Source of the DNA: Micromussa lordhowensis | Taxonomy: Eukaryota > Cnidaria > Anthozoa > Scleractinia > Lobophylliidae | DNA length: 64,000 nt | NCBI GenBank assembly: GCA_964020085.1 | Contig: OZ026601.1 | Coordinates: 27,687,418 to 27,751,417, forward strand | Direction of reading: 5' to 3' | Position numbers and translations under genes: made by a program | The notes under the pieces: generated by a model | Databases searched by the model: none | Told to the model about the DNA's origin: nothing | What the model saw: only the letters and a program-made list of their open reading frames with translations | Shown: positions 12,215 through 23,585 of the stretch, piece by piece | How the letters are laid out: the number at the start of each line of letters is the position of its first letter | Numbering within the stretch: the first letter of the stretch is position 1

Positions 12215-12690
12215 GCGATGTTTCGGCGTTATTTACGAGTATCCCGATCAACGAAGCTATGCCGATTGTTAGATCAAAACTGGAAGGTGTTCCAACTTTA
12301 CCAGATAGATGTTCTCTGGATGTAACAAAATTATCTGCTCTACTTGAAATGTGCCTTACAAGTACCTACATTCCAGAATGAATTATATTAGAAAAACAAG
12401 GGGCCGCGATGTCTTTCCCAATTTCACTCATAGTCGCCATTCGTTATAAGGACCACTTTGAGAGCAGAGCATTGGATACTGGACCAACCCCTCCAGCTAT
12501 GTTGTATCGATATGTTGATGACACGATGACCAAATTTCATGAATGCGCAGTGAGCTCATTTTCCGATCATCTCAATTCCATACACACATTCAGTTCACTT
12601 CGGAGGAAGAAAAGAACGGCAGAATTCCATTTCTCGACACCTGCCTTCAACGAAGGTCACATTGTACCGGAAAGGGAATTTGTTTGATAC
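12211..12690 (+). mobile_element. Penelope-like reverse transcriptase fragment, inverted relative to its 3' part
   Basis: Plus strand from 12211 encodes D-V-S-A-L-F-T-S-I-P (RT catalytic region), then after an in-frame TGA near 12378 continues with Q-G-A-A-M and L-Y-R-Y-V-D-D-T, the second RT catalytic motif, ending about 12687. These match Penelope-like RT. It directly abuts the minus-strand 3' half at about 12211-12214. Together they would cover much of one element with its 5' part inverted. Confidence 0.72.
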
Positions 12691-12969
12691 CATTCTTGTA
12701 GCATCAATTGTTAAACAGAAGTAGTACTTATCGTTTAAAGTATAGCGGTTAGAAAAGTGTTGGAAACTGTTGCTAGCCTCCTTAAGGCTTTTCCATAGCC
12801 CAAAAGTAGCTTCCTACTAGACATTTTCCACCCTTCAATAATTCCGAAAGTACAGCATTTTGCAAGATTCTGCAGCAATTTTCTTAGCTTATCGACAACT
12901 CTTTGGATATTGCTTATTCAAAGTCTGCGTGCAGTTTATCAATTTAGACGAACTAAAGATGACTTAGTT

Positions 12970-14257
12970 TCACTCCTGAGAAGTACAATATTCTTGATTG
13001 TCCTCTCCTTGTTTCACAGCATAACTTGATTTCCCGCAGCAAACCAATCTTCTCGCATACGGCATAATGTAGTGATCACGAAAATCTCGTATGTGATCGA
13101 TGGAGTCAACGAGACATGTCAAAAGACACGACATGAGGCTTAGGCCCAACATATAGGGTAGGCTGGAGAGTATTCCGTAAATTACCAAGTACATTTTCGA
13201 GGTCTCCCCATGGTCGACTTTTCTGACCATAGATTCCAAGAACACATAGTCGCCGAAGCCGATCGTTGTGAAGGTAATAAACCACACATAAAAGCCCTCC
13301 AAGAATGTCCACTCTTCGAGAAAAGTTGATGCCACGCTTGCCAAGATGATTAGAACGACCAAAAGAGTACTTGCTAAAATAAACATCTTCTTTTTAAGGT
13401 GCTCTGGTTTGGCCCTTTTAAGAATAACAGCTTCTGTTTTGACAATAACAAACCTAATACAGCAGGCCAAGAGCTCTCCTGCTGTTTTCAAAGCCAGCAT
13501 GGTTATAGGTATGCCAATGAGACAGACGATGATGGTAAGACCTTGTCCAAGTCGAGTTTTGGGTGTGATATTTCCAAACCCTAATAAAGGAAGCATGACA
13601 ATTAATGAAGACAATTATCAATTATGAGAAAAATTACCACTGAGATGTAACTTAAACAGCGTTTCCAAACCGGTTTTCAGTGTAGAGAACTTTCAGTTCG
13701 GAGTACAAACAAATGTGAAAGAAACGTACGTGGCTTGGTTTCCAGTTTTACTTAATAGAGCTGTAGTTAGCAAGATACTCGACATATAGCTATATTTTTG
13801 TCATCAAGAACTGATAACTGTCAAAACAGTGCAGAGTCTTTGAGAATAACATGAATTGACTTTGAGAATAACATGAATTGCTCATCATGAATTTTTCAAC
13901 ACCATTTTATTCTTCCATTTGGTCTTCTCGTATGGTTCCACTTTATGCATCATAAAATAGTTTACCTATAGTGGTAATAGCAGCGAAGGCGAATCCACAG
14001 CTGTTCAGAAATGTCCAGTCCAGTTCTGCCTCTGTCGCTGCAGCCTCTGCGGCTCTTCTGACAAAAATGTCAAAGTCTTTGTCGGTCATATTATATTTTA
14101 GATCCATCTCTGTTCTTAATTCCCTCAACTTCTGACTCATTCTGTCATGTGCTGATTCATCTCTTTTTTCAATTAAGGTAAAAATCCAAGCAACAAACAA
14201 GCCGTGCGCGTAAAACACTAGGAGACGCAGTAATGTTTTCCCAAGAAGTGGATGCAT
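12970..14257 (-). CDS. K2P potassium channel, copy C (two exons, intact)
   Basis: Two-pore-domain potassium channel on the minus strand. Coding exons are 14257-13966 and 13580-12970, about 300 aa. The phase-1 intron falls in the first filter glycine. P1 filter is TIGFG rather than the TVGYG/TIGYG of the other copies; P2 is TIGFG followed by D-Y. M1 contains F-V-A-W-I-F-T-L-I-E, the cap contains the N-glycosylation site NMT, and M4 has the L-S-L-M-S-C-L-L-T-C-L-V-D-S-I-D stretch that copy B lost. The C-terminus is short and acidic. The start MHPLLGK is aligned with the other copies. An acceptor-like CTCATTAG lies just upstream, so a 5' non-coding exon or a longer start (14311) is possible. It converges with copies A and B. 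Confidence 0.87.
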
Positions 14258-14311
14258 TTCTCTAATGAGATAACACAAAAGTAAAACGTTTAAGGCACAG
14301 GATAACATCAT

Positions 14312-17009
14312 CCCTCTTGAATTGTGATTTTTTTCCCTCCCTGGTAGTCAAAATTCACATAATGTTTACATATCCTTTGGAGTTGAACTGGCATGTGTAT
14401 ACACTTCAGCATCTTTCAATTAAATCCTTTCAGTAATATATGGGGCATCACCAGGTTCAGTAGACAAAACCGCCTGTGTTCACACACTTCATGATTTGAA
14501 TGTTATCAATCTTCCCATGGGTATATCTCGGTGACCACCTGAATTTAGCCGGCCCTTTACTATCTGTGAAAACCTTTAGATATTATGAACTCCTCTAGAT
14601 CTTCCTGTTTGATGTTGTTTTTATTTTTTTGTTTCGACACTTCATTTGGCACCGCAGTGGATTATTTGCATTTCAAACACAGAAACAAACTGCACTTGCT
14701 AAAATATGTTTCTTGTCAGGCATCATGTATATCGTTGCTAACGATGTAGTTGTAAGTCACTAAATCACTAAATAACTATATATTTCTCTTAAGTAACGTT
14801 CACTTTTGTTTTCCAATTTCGTTTCGTTTTATTTAAATAACTGTGCCGAAAATGATGACCATATGTAAAATTTTAGTTGTTTAATATACCAAGTATTGTT
14901 CAAAATGTTTACAGAGTGTCTGCAAAATAAAAAAAAGAATAAAAGAAAAAAGGGCAAAAATCTGAACTCGTTCTTCACAACCTCACCTTATTTGTACCTG
15001 TAAACCTTTTAAGTTTGATCGCAGATCAGTAGCTGTGCCACTCGCTGAAGCTTGTTTTCAAAGCTGGTGTGCAATGAATCATTCATGTTCTGCATGTATT
15101 TGTGAGGGATTTACACTCAAATGGTTTTGTTGAATAAATAGTTGACAGGCAGGTCCACTAAAAAGCCATTATTGTAAAATTTAAATACACAACCATCCAC
15201 CTGCTACATCAACTGTTGTTATGAAATATATCCCATACGCTCTTAAATATTGCATAAATTTTCCAAATGTTGAGACCTTAAATGAGATTAAGGTAGCCGC
15301 GACACTCTGTGTTCATGGCGACCCGTGGAGGTATTAATTCACAGTGCAGGTTCCATTAGGGTATTTGGGTTAGCATTTTAATGTTTGAAGATTATTTCAA
15401 CGTAGATCAGAGAGGGAGTGTCCTATTTCTTCTGTATTATTCAAATGCCAGTGTTTGTTTATCTATAATTAACTACTAAGCGCTTAAAGGCAAAGTACGG
15501 GCGGGAAATTATTTCTCTGCAAGCCCACGTCTCAAACAAATAAAATAATAATAATAGTAATATATATAATAATAATTACAATAAAAATAAAATAACATGA
15601 AATGTATTGATGGGCTCCTCATATACGTCAGTCTAATTTTCTCTTGAACTATTCATCAACAAACTAATATATAACATATTTACAACTCGTATGTAGTAAC
15701 AAGTAACTACGCATGTGCTTGGCACTCAATTTCAAGTTGATGTCGTTTTAGCAAGCAGTACTTCTGTTCTACTACCATACAACTAGTATCTTAGCTTCAC
15801 GACTAAACCGATGTACATTATATTATAGACGCAGATTATATATCGTTTTCACTGTCACGTAATAAAAAAATAAATCGAAAACCATTCAGTGGATAAAGTC
15901 AAGAAATTGTGATCTTATTGGAACTATATAAAGAAGACACTTCTCCAAGTTTTAGGTCTGTGCGTTTTCCCAAACCGCAGTATTCGTTGAAATGTTTCGC
16001 AGAAATTTACAGAGCTCAGTATGGAAACGCCATGTTGGTGCACATCAGATGTGCACCAACATGGCGGCCGGAAAATAGTGTAAACATCTGGAACTTACAT
16101 TGGCTATGTAGGCGACTGACTATCTGTACTTAACAAACAAGCATTTACATAAGCACTTTTCCCAATGTTCTAACTTCTAAAAAGGCTGCAAATCATGAGA
16201 TAGGTAAATATTTTTCGACAAATGCGATCGTAGCTTTAAGTCACGCACCGCCATAACTCTGAAATTCAAAATGCTCTGGTTTCCAAACAAAGCACGCTAT
16301 GAAGCTGCAAAATTGTGAACAGATATAAATATATCGTCTCTTATGCCTCATGAGGATAAAAACTATGATGGCTCTTTAGTTTTGGATTCTAGAAATCGGT
16401 GACGTCACGTGAAAACCATCTATAGTATAAATGTTTTGATAACCAGTAATTTTGGAGCTGTTCCTGAAATTGTCTTTCAATTCAAGGTTGTCGGTCCATA
16501 CGTTTTAAATGTCTGTATACCTTTTAAGCCATGTAATTTGGATAACCACAGAATAAATACTTTTATAGTCACAATAGAGGAAAGGGGTGTACAACTACCT
16601 CACGTCGCCCTCAGGCGCTCGAGGGAAACGAAGGCCAAGCCAAAATAGCGGTAGCTCCAAGCATTCTGTTTAAGGACAAGGAGCGTTTAACTTTACTGGC
16701 TGAAGGTACCACCTTGAGGGGTCTCCCATATAAATAGATGAGAGCGTTCACTAACAATGTCATAAGGTTCATTGTTCCTTAACATGCATTTGTGTGACTG
16801 TTTAATTTTAGATTCCCTTATTTAATGTGTCAAAGCATTTGCAACGCCCGAATTGATATCCTTTGGAGGTTTATCAAGTTTTCCGACGAGCTGGGTAGTC
16901 CATTTCACATATAAACCTTCCCCTCACCAGCTAGTCTATAACCATCAGCAAACTCGTCCGTCAATAGATCGTGGAACAACTCGATTCCAGTTAGCTGTTA
17001 ATCAGTATT
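14312..17009. other. intergenic, no gene recognised
   Basis: About 2.7 kb between K2P copies C and D. It is AT-rich, with a run of ATA/AAT microsatellite near 15541-15600 and a short perfect palindrome at 16028-16066. Open frames of 60-79 codons here have no motif or splice support. Confidence 0.5.
16028..16066. repeat. perfect 19-bp palindrome
   Basis: CGCCATGTTGGTGCACATC, one spacer base, then its exact reverse complement. The CGCCATGTTGG core resembles the arms of the fold-back at 6.2 kb. Confidence 0.85.
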
Positions 17010-18539
17010 TTAGCTTGTTCCTGATGATAAGCCATTGACGGGATAATCATCTGTTTTGTGGGAGGGCAACCTTCGCACAAGTGAGAGCAAATTTGGGCAA
17101 CAGTTTAAAACACGTTCCCGGAAATTTCGTATTTCATCCACAGAGTCAACGAGGCAGGTCAAGATACACGACATCAGGCTCAAACCAAAAAGGTAAGGAA
17201 AAAATGAAAGTGCAAAATAAAGGACGAGGCGAGTAGGTGAGACCTCTCCATGATCGATTTCCCTCTGCAGTGATTCCATATGCACATAGTCGCCAAAACC
17301 AATCGTTGTAAAGGTTATGAACCACGAATACAGACTCTCCAAAAAACTCCAATTCTCAAGGTAAAGGGTAACTGTGCTTACGATGATGAGCTGACAGACA
17401 ATTAGTGCGCACGCGACAAAAAACCTCTTCGTTTTCACGTGCTTCGGCTCGGCCCTTTTGAGCATTACAGTTTCTGTTTTGACAACGAGGTGTGTTATGC
17501 AAGTGGCCAAGAGTTCCCCTGTTGTTTTGAAAAGCATCATTGTAACGGGAATACCAAGGAGACTGCTGATGATAGTAAAACCTCTGCCGAGTTGTGTTCT
17601 GGGTGTAATATTGCCATATCCTATAGAAAGCAATCATCATAGCATTATTGATTGCATAACATTTGTAAGACGCGGAGGAATTTATAAGTGATCTGTTTTG
17701 CCGCTTACATTTTGTTATACCTTCCAAGTCAAATACGTTTTCTGATTGGAGGGGAAAGCGTCACGTGCCAACAAATTGCCTTTACTCCCTTGTGTGCAGC
17801 CGACGTCAAGCAAATAATTTTTCGAAATTTGTTCTTTTTTTGAGTTGATAGGTATAACAAAACACTTAATGATTGGCCCCATGGGAAACAGTGAGTTTTG
17901 TTTCCCTCAACCCTCATTGAGGGTCTCGGGGAACTAAAACTCACTGGTCCCCTTGGTGCGGGTCATAGTTACTATCATCCAGTTGATAAATAATTTAAAA
18001 GAAGAACTTCAAAAGTAAAGATCGATTATTGCACGAGCTGTTGTTGGATAACAGGTAATTATACCTCGAGTATTCCATTATCAATCACCTGTTAACCAAC
18101 AACAGCGTCAAAAAACATAAAGTAGTTTCTGGAAAATTCTCTTCAAAGCCCATATTTTGTAGGAAGAACTTTATAAAGCGTCCCCCTCTTGTTAAAACCC
18201 CCTCCCATTCTGAGCCTATACAGAGGATTACGGTACTTTACCTATTGTGGTGAAAGAAGCAAACAAGAAGGCCAAGGTGTTCACAAAGGTCCAGTCCAGC
18301 TCATCACCTTCCTTCACAGCGGCTGCTGCTCTTTTCACAAAATTCTCAAAGTAATCTTCTGTTATGTTGTGTATACATGTAAGATTAAGTTCTGTTCTTA
18401 GTTCCTTCAACATCCTTTTCATTCTTTTTTAAGCTGGTTCGTCTTGTTTTTCGATCAGGGTGAAAATCCAAGCAACAAACAAGCCATTTACATGAAAGAG
18501 TCCAAGACGTACCAGTCCTTTTCGAAGAAGTGGATGCAT
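17010..18539 (-). pseudogene. K2P potassium channel, copy D (nonsense codon in exon 1)
   Basis: Two-pore-domain potassium channel on the minus strand with exons 18539-18242 and 17620-17010 and the same intron in the first filter glycine. Exon 2 is fully open: P1 filter completes as TIGYG, P2 is TIGFG-D-Y, and M4 plus a tail of about 50 residues are present. In exon 1 the reading from MHPLLRK continues through M1 (F-V-A-W-I-F-T-L-I-E) and hits TAA at 18432-18430, where the other copies encode histidine just after M1. The frame then continues open to the donor. The cap is two residues longer than in A-C and carries a cysteine and an NIT glycosylation site. Either a recent pseudogene, a polymorphic null allele, or a sequencing error at a T-run. 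Confidence 0.78.
18037..18106. repeat. short fold-back in intron of K2P copy D
   Basis: GCTGTTGTTGGATAACAGGT pairs with ACCTGTTAACCAACAACAGC with one mismatch, around a loop of about 30 bp. Confidence 0.6.
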
Positions 18540-19852
18540 GTGGCTGTCAGCAAGCATACAAATCACAATTACGTCACAACATAAGAAAACTTAGTTCGAT
18601 ACAATACCCCAGAGTCTTATAATAATATCGACTCAGCCAGGAATGGCAAAGATACAAAACCACAACACAAGTCTGGGTGTTAACAGCCGGAAAGGCCCCA
18701 AGAATAACGGAGCACTACAGTTAGGTAGTTAAGACACATGGGGGATAACAGATAATATAAATGAACTAGCTTGGAGGAGGGAGGGAGAAAGGGTAGCGGA
18801 GCTAAAATGGCCTGTTCCAGGCTCGTGGTAGGTGGAGACGAGAAAAAAAAAAAAGAGGCGAGCGAGAGAAAAAAGGCGAGGAAGGGAAGGGGGATCCTTT
18901 AAGAATATCTTAAACGACCCTCTTCCGCCCACCTTTGGTTTAATGAGGTGTCGAAAAGTAAAAATGACAGTTAGCTGGAAATGTTCTCCTATTGCCTACA
19001 TGTTTTTAACGGGCCTACACGACTCTTAAAGTACGTGACATTCGCCGATCTCTTTTCGATCTCTCGAATTTTCTTTGCTTCACTCATGTTTATGAAGGGC
19101 GCTTTGTGTTGTGTTATTATGTTGTTATTGTGTTATTATGTGGTCAGCTTATGCTTTGTCTAGGCTCATTTCTATTGCAAGATATGATTTCAAGTCTCTA
19201 AGTATTTGCTTTCGAGGGACAAAATATAAAATACCCATTCTATACTGATTGTGACGCCGGACCCGGCTGTTTAATTAGAACGGATATCATATTTAGCTAT
19301 ATTTGTCCACGCCAGTTTTTCTTCGGACACGCCGTATCTTTACTTCGTGAAAGCTATACGTTTGTCTAGAGACTTTCTTATGTCTCTCGAGCTCGATGTG
19401 TAGGTGTATTCGTCCTTTGTTCGTTCTGGCTCTACATGATTCAGATGTAGCTGTCAACGCCAAAGGCTGTTGATTGTTTTTGCGTGCTGTATATTCCATT
19501 CCAAAACCGGTTGGGAGAATCGAAGAAACGTTTTCCCCATGAGATAGATTTTACTAGGCAGATTTCTTGCTCCTTCCTTAGCGCTTGAATATCAGGGAAA
19601 TCTAGCAGACAGTCGTCGAAGATGAAACACAATTTGTCTTAGTCCTCCCTCTATTTTTCGCTCGTCCCAACTACTGAGAGCCTTAGATAAGTAATGAGTG
19701 CCCGAGCACGTGGTAAATGAACAAGTAACAAGTATCGTGCGTATTGGAGGCAATAGTATTTTATAGTCAGTCACTTTTATCATGAGCCTCCGGCTCGGGA
19801 GATTGGGCAACCACTCCCCGTGCACCTGACGGTAAATAAATATAGATTACTT
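18540..19852. other. intergenic, no gene recognised
   Basis: Sequence upstream of K2P copy D, including a purine-rich AG tract near 18770-18900. Open frames of 60-77 codons show no family motif. The promoter of copy D is probably here but not recognisable. Confidence 0.45.
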
Positions 19853-19989
19853 CATAGAAAGTGCGACGTACGGATTTTTATTCACGAGTTGCAAGACTTT
19901 GGAAAACGAACGAGTGAGCGCAGCGAACGAGTGAGTTTTCCAAAGTCTTGCAACGAGTGAATAAAAATCCGTACAAAGCACTTTCTATG
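19853..19989. repeat. fold-back MITE-like element
   Basis: Arms of about 52 bp (left from CATAGAAAGTGC at 19853, right ending GCACTTTCTATG at 19989) enclose a short core of GAACGAGTGAGCGCAGC type. Near-perfect pairing, no coding content. Confidence 0.75.
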
Positions 19990-20093
19990 CTGTAATTTGT
20001 TTATTGTATATATAACGAGAATTAAACAGACCCACTAGATCAGTTTTAGTTTTTTTCCGACACCATAAGTTTACATGCAGAACGCTTGGAACG

Positions 20094-20495
20094 TAAAGCC
20101 CGATCCTCACTAGCGACGCAAGCATAAGCATAAACATAAGCAAAAGAAGCTTTATGCGCTAGTGAGGACAGCCGCGACATAAGCATAAGCATAAGCTCTT
20201 TTCTTATGCTTATGCTTATGCTTATGTTTAGTGAGGACATCATTGACATAAGCATTAGTGCTCGCTGATTGGCTGATACTCTTACGCTTGTGCTTGTGCT
20301 TATGCTTATGTTGCGACTGTCCTCACTGGACTATAGCGACATAAACATAAGCATAAGCATAAACAAGAACGCAACGTTTTGATATTCTTATGCTTACGCT
20401 TATGCTTATGTCGTAGCTGTCCTCACTGGCGCATAAGCGTTTTTTATGCTTATGCTTATGCTTATGCTTGCGTCGCTAGTGAGGACCGGGCTTAA
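20094..20495. mobile_element. PIF/Harbinger-like MITE made of CATAAG hexamers
   Basis: Terminal inverted repeats begin AGCCCGATCCTCACTAGCGA at 20097 and end with AGTGAGGACCGGGCT at 20492. They are flanked by TAA on both sides (20094-20096 and 20493-20495), a 3-bp duplication of the kind made by PIF/Harbinger elements. The interior alternates blocks of CATAAG and its complement CTTATG, separated by internal copies of the GTGAGGAC terminal motif, so nested hairpins are possible. No transposase is encoded. Confidence 0.72.
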
Positions 20496-22670
20496 TGAAT
20501 GACCGAGCGTAAAGAAAAACAAATCCGCTTTCCAGTCCAGATACAGGCGGACAACGAGCCTACACAAGCTTAAATATAATAGGGGAAAATTCGTAAATAC
20601 ATAGTGAGAAATCTTTTCGTTTGTCCATAATTAAGCTTACTGTCAGATTCAATATGTCATAGCGACGCTTCGCGCTGTGCAAAGACACAGAAAGACAAAT
20701 TCAGACTCTGTTGACTTACACTGTTTATTGAATGTTCCTCCTTGATTGTTGTTGGCTTTCTGGTGTTAAATTCACTTCCTCGGTTTCTTGAATGGCTATT
20801 GATTCTCAAACTGAAGTTCCAGCGCTCAAGATATATGTTGGATATATTCCATTGCTGCTTTTCCGAAAGTGAAGTAAAACGGGAACCGAAGCCATGTTAT
20901 CGAGACACAAACTTCAAGCGGACGCTGATTTCTCAGAAGCCATTTGAGTGCTTAACTCTGATTGGCTAAGTGATTCTATCCTGAACGGTGATTGGTTATA
21001 TTTTCACATGTGAAGAATGCTATACGCAAAGCTGATTGGACGTATCGCTTTTTTCACATGTGGAAATATAGCACATATAGAATTCTATTTGCAAGGTTTA
21101 TTGCCTAAAATTCTCGCTATATATACAATAAATTATACTTATACTTATACTTATACTTATACTTATAATACCAACTCCCTCTACCCTTCTGAATTGAATA
21201 TGTAAAACGTAAAGCACGCTAGTGCAATAAATGCATAATAGGCTGAGGCAATACAAAACTCCATTTTTCAAAAATATTTTATGAATATATAATAAATGAG
21301 GGTAAATAACTAGGGTTAAACTAGATAGGAAAGCGGCATGAACGAAGACACTTGGCAGGAAAAAATCTAAAGATGCATTGTAAGTGCTCTAAATAAAATC
21401 GAAATTAAAACTCAGTCAAATAACATTTGTGTGATTTGTTATTGTGGCTGGGAAAATAATTAAAAAATTCCAAAAAACAACGTTTGTTGTGTAAACGTTA
21501 TAAACAAATATACACTTCGTTAATTTAATGCTAGCATGCGGCTTGTGCGATTAATTTCAAGTATACAGCATCTAGCTTTTGAATAATTTTTAAAGAAATC
21601 ATGTACATCGAGTTTATATTACGAGTTGCTTCTGACCAACGAACCGTACTGATGCTGTATCGGTCGGAGGTTATGTGAAGAACACTTTCACTTGTTATTA
21701 TGTTTAGCTCCTCAACTTTAGCCTAGTTCACTGGGTAAATTTAAATTAACCGTTAGATGAAACATGGATTTAGCAGCAATGCTAGTCTGTGAATTCAAGG
21801 GTAAATACAGTTTATGGTGAAGATGGCGATGATGATTTAGTTTCCTACAGTTCTAAGGTTTATCTTGATCTGATGCAATATTTGACACCTGTACTGAATT
21901 GACGATGGAAACCTGATAGCAACAGCTAGCGGCTAAAAATTTGAAGCAAAAAAGTCAGTCGCTGTCGATCATCTTTATATAGTCTAAACCCTGCCATATA
22001 ACTTAGATAACTAGGTTAATATTATTACCAATCTTTCTAAAACATACTCAAAACCTGATATCATTACCTTCCTAGTGTCTGCCTCAGCCTCAGCCCTTTT
22101 GCACTTGCTAACTCTCTGTTACAACCCTTGGTGTCATAAATCGTAAGTCATAAATAATATATAATGAATTTACATTAAAATAGTGTTCGATTTGGCACCA
22201 TGTTAGTTTATTGAAGAAAAGGTGAGCTAGCGTATTGTGTTCAAAAGCATGTTAAATTAATTTTTGGCCATGCAATTTTTAAAACATTTTGTTCCATTGA
22301 AACGCAACGACAATCATAAAACAGCATGTCATTTGCATTTTTCATGACGACCCAAAAAAAATTATATTTATTTATTATATGGCTGTGTCTCACAAGGACT
22401 GGGCACTATCGAATTCATGAATTTGATTGGCTAAACTCGATATTGACTACGGTCTAGATTTTCCCATCTAGACCGGCATTTAGACCGGTTACATTTTGCG
22501 GTGAAAAAACATATTAAAAGTGCCAAATCGCCGGATGAGAAAAGATCATAGTAAAGAGGACGAGAAAACTTGGCAGATTTAAGTTCAGCTCATTGCCGTT
22601 CGCAGTCAAACTATACAAACCCGTTATGTTAAACGATATACAATTTTCTTGTTTTCCATGTAATAAACAT
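20496..22670. other. non-genic, AT-rich
   Basis: No gene recognised. Contains a TTATAC microsatellite (about 21137-21168). Confidence 0.45.
21137..21168. repeat. (ACTTAT)n microsatellite
   Basis: Five tandem hexamer copies. Confidence 0.85.
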
Positions 22671-22805
22671 CTTATTAACCGAGATTAGTCGTTCTATATG
22701 GGAGAATCTTAACCTCGGTCGTGGGTACAGATCTCACTGCGTTCGGTCTGTACTCACAACCTTGGTCAAGATTTTCCCATACAGACCTCCTGCTCGGTTA
22801 ATAAG
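22671..22805. repeat. fold-back element
   Basis: Starts CTTATTAACCGAG and ends CTCGGTTAATAAG. Internal arms contain ATATGGGAGAATCTTAACC and the related reverse complement. About 135 bp, non-coding. Confidence 0.7.
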
Positions 22806-23159
22806 AGCAAAATACATATAATTTTGTAAGGCCGCTCGTTTCAAGCATATCGCCTGGCCGAAGTTAAGCGAGCGTGATGCTATCTTACCATTTCTATCTA
22901 GGACGTCCAGCTCGTCTAATAATCAACACCCAAAAAACACTTGTTTTCCTTTACCCAATTTGGACTGTTTTCTGTTCCTTTCTGAGTCTGGTGGAGAGGC
23001 ATTCTTTTTACACCCCTCCTGTCTATGTATTTTCAAAAAAATCGACTCCTCAATAATCTTGGCAGATAAAGCATCCAAAGGTGTTTACCTCAGTGATAAC
23101 AACGCCCTCTTGGATCCACCATCAGGTATTTTATTGTACCAAAATACAAATACAGATAT

Positions 23160-23190
23160 TACTACTACTACTACTACTACTACTACTATA
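23160..23190. repeat. (TAC)n microsatellite
   Basis: About ten tandem TAC triplets. Open frames here are repeat artefacts. Confidence 0.85.
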
Positions 23191-23390
23191 TTTTATTAAA
23201 TAGTAGTAATAAATAGTATTAGTATATACTAAAACAGTGGATAGCGTTGATGGCGCACGCTGATTGGCTCGTCAAACTCCGGATATCCTGTGCTATTTAC
23301 CTCCGAGCAGCTCGAGAGATAATGGCGTCCGGTTTGCATCCGTAAAAAGTGAAGAAATCTTACTTATCTTACTGTTTTAGTATAAACTAA

Positions 23391-23499
23391 AACAACTATT
23401 CACCTCAGTGTCGGTGGCTAGCGGTGGATATTTACCTCGCCGCTTCGCGGCTCGGTAAATATCCACCGCTAGCCACCTCCACTTCGGTGAATAGTTGTT
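23391..23499. repeat. fold-back element
   Basis: AACAACTATTCACCTC on the left and its near reverse complement ending AATAGTTGTT on the right, with inner arms GGTGGCTAGCGGTGGATATT. Core is CTCGCCGCTTCGCGGCTCG. Confidence 0.75.
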
Positions 23500-23514
23500 A
23501 AATATTTTATTATA

Positions 23515-23527
23515 GTAGTAGTAGTAG

Positions 23528-23585
<58 letters not shown>
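23515..23585. repeat. (TAG)n(TAC)n palindromic microsatellite
   Basis: A TAG run switches to a long TAC/ACT run. It generates a spurious poly-serine frame on the minus strand. Confidence 0.85.
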
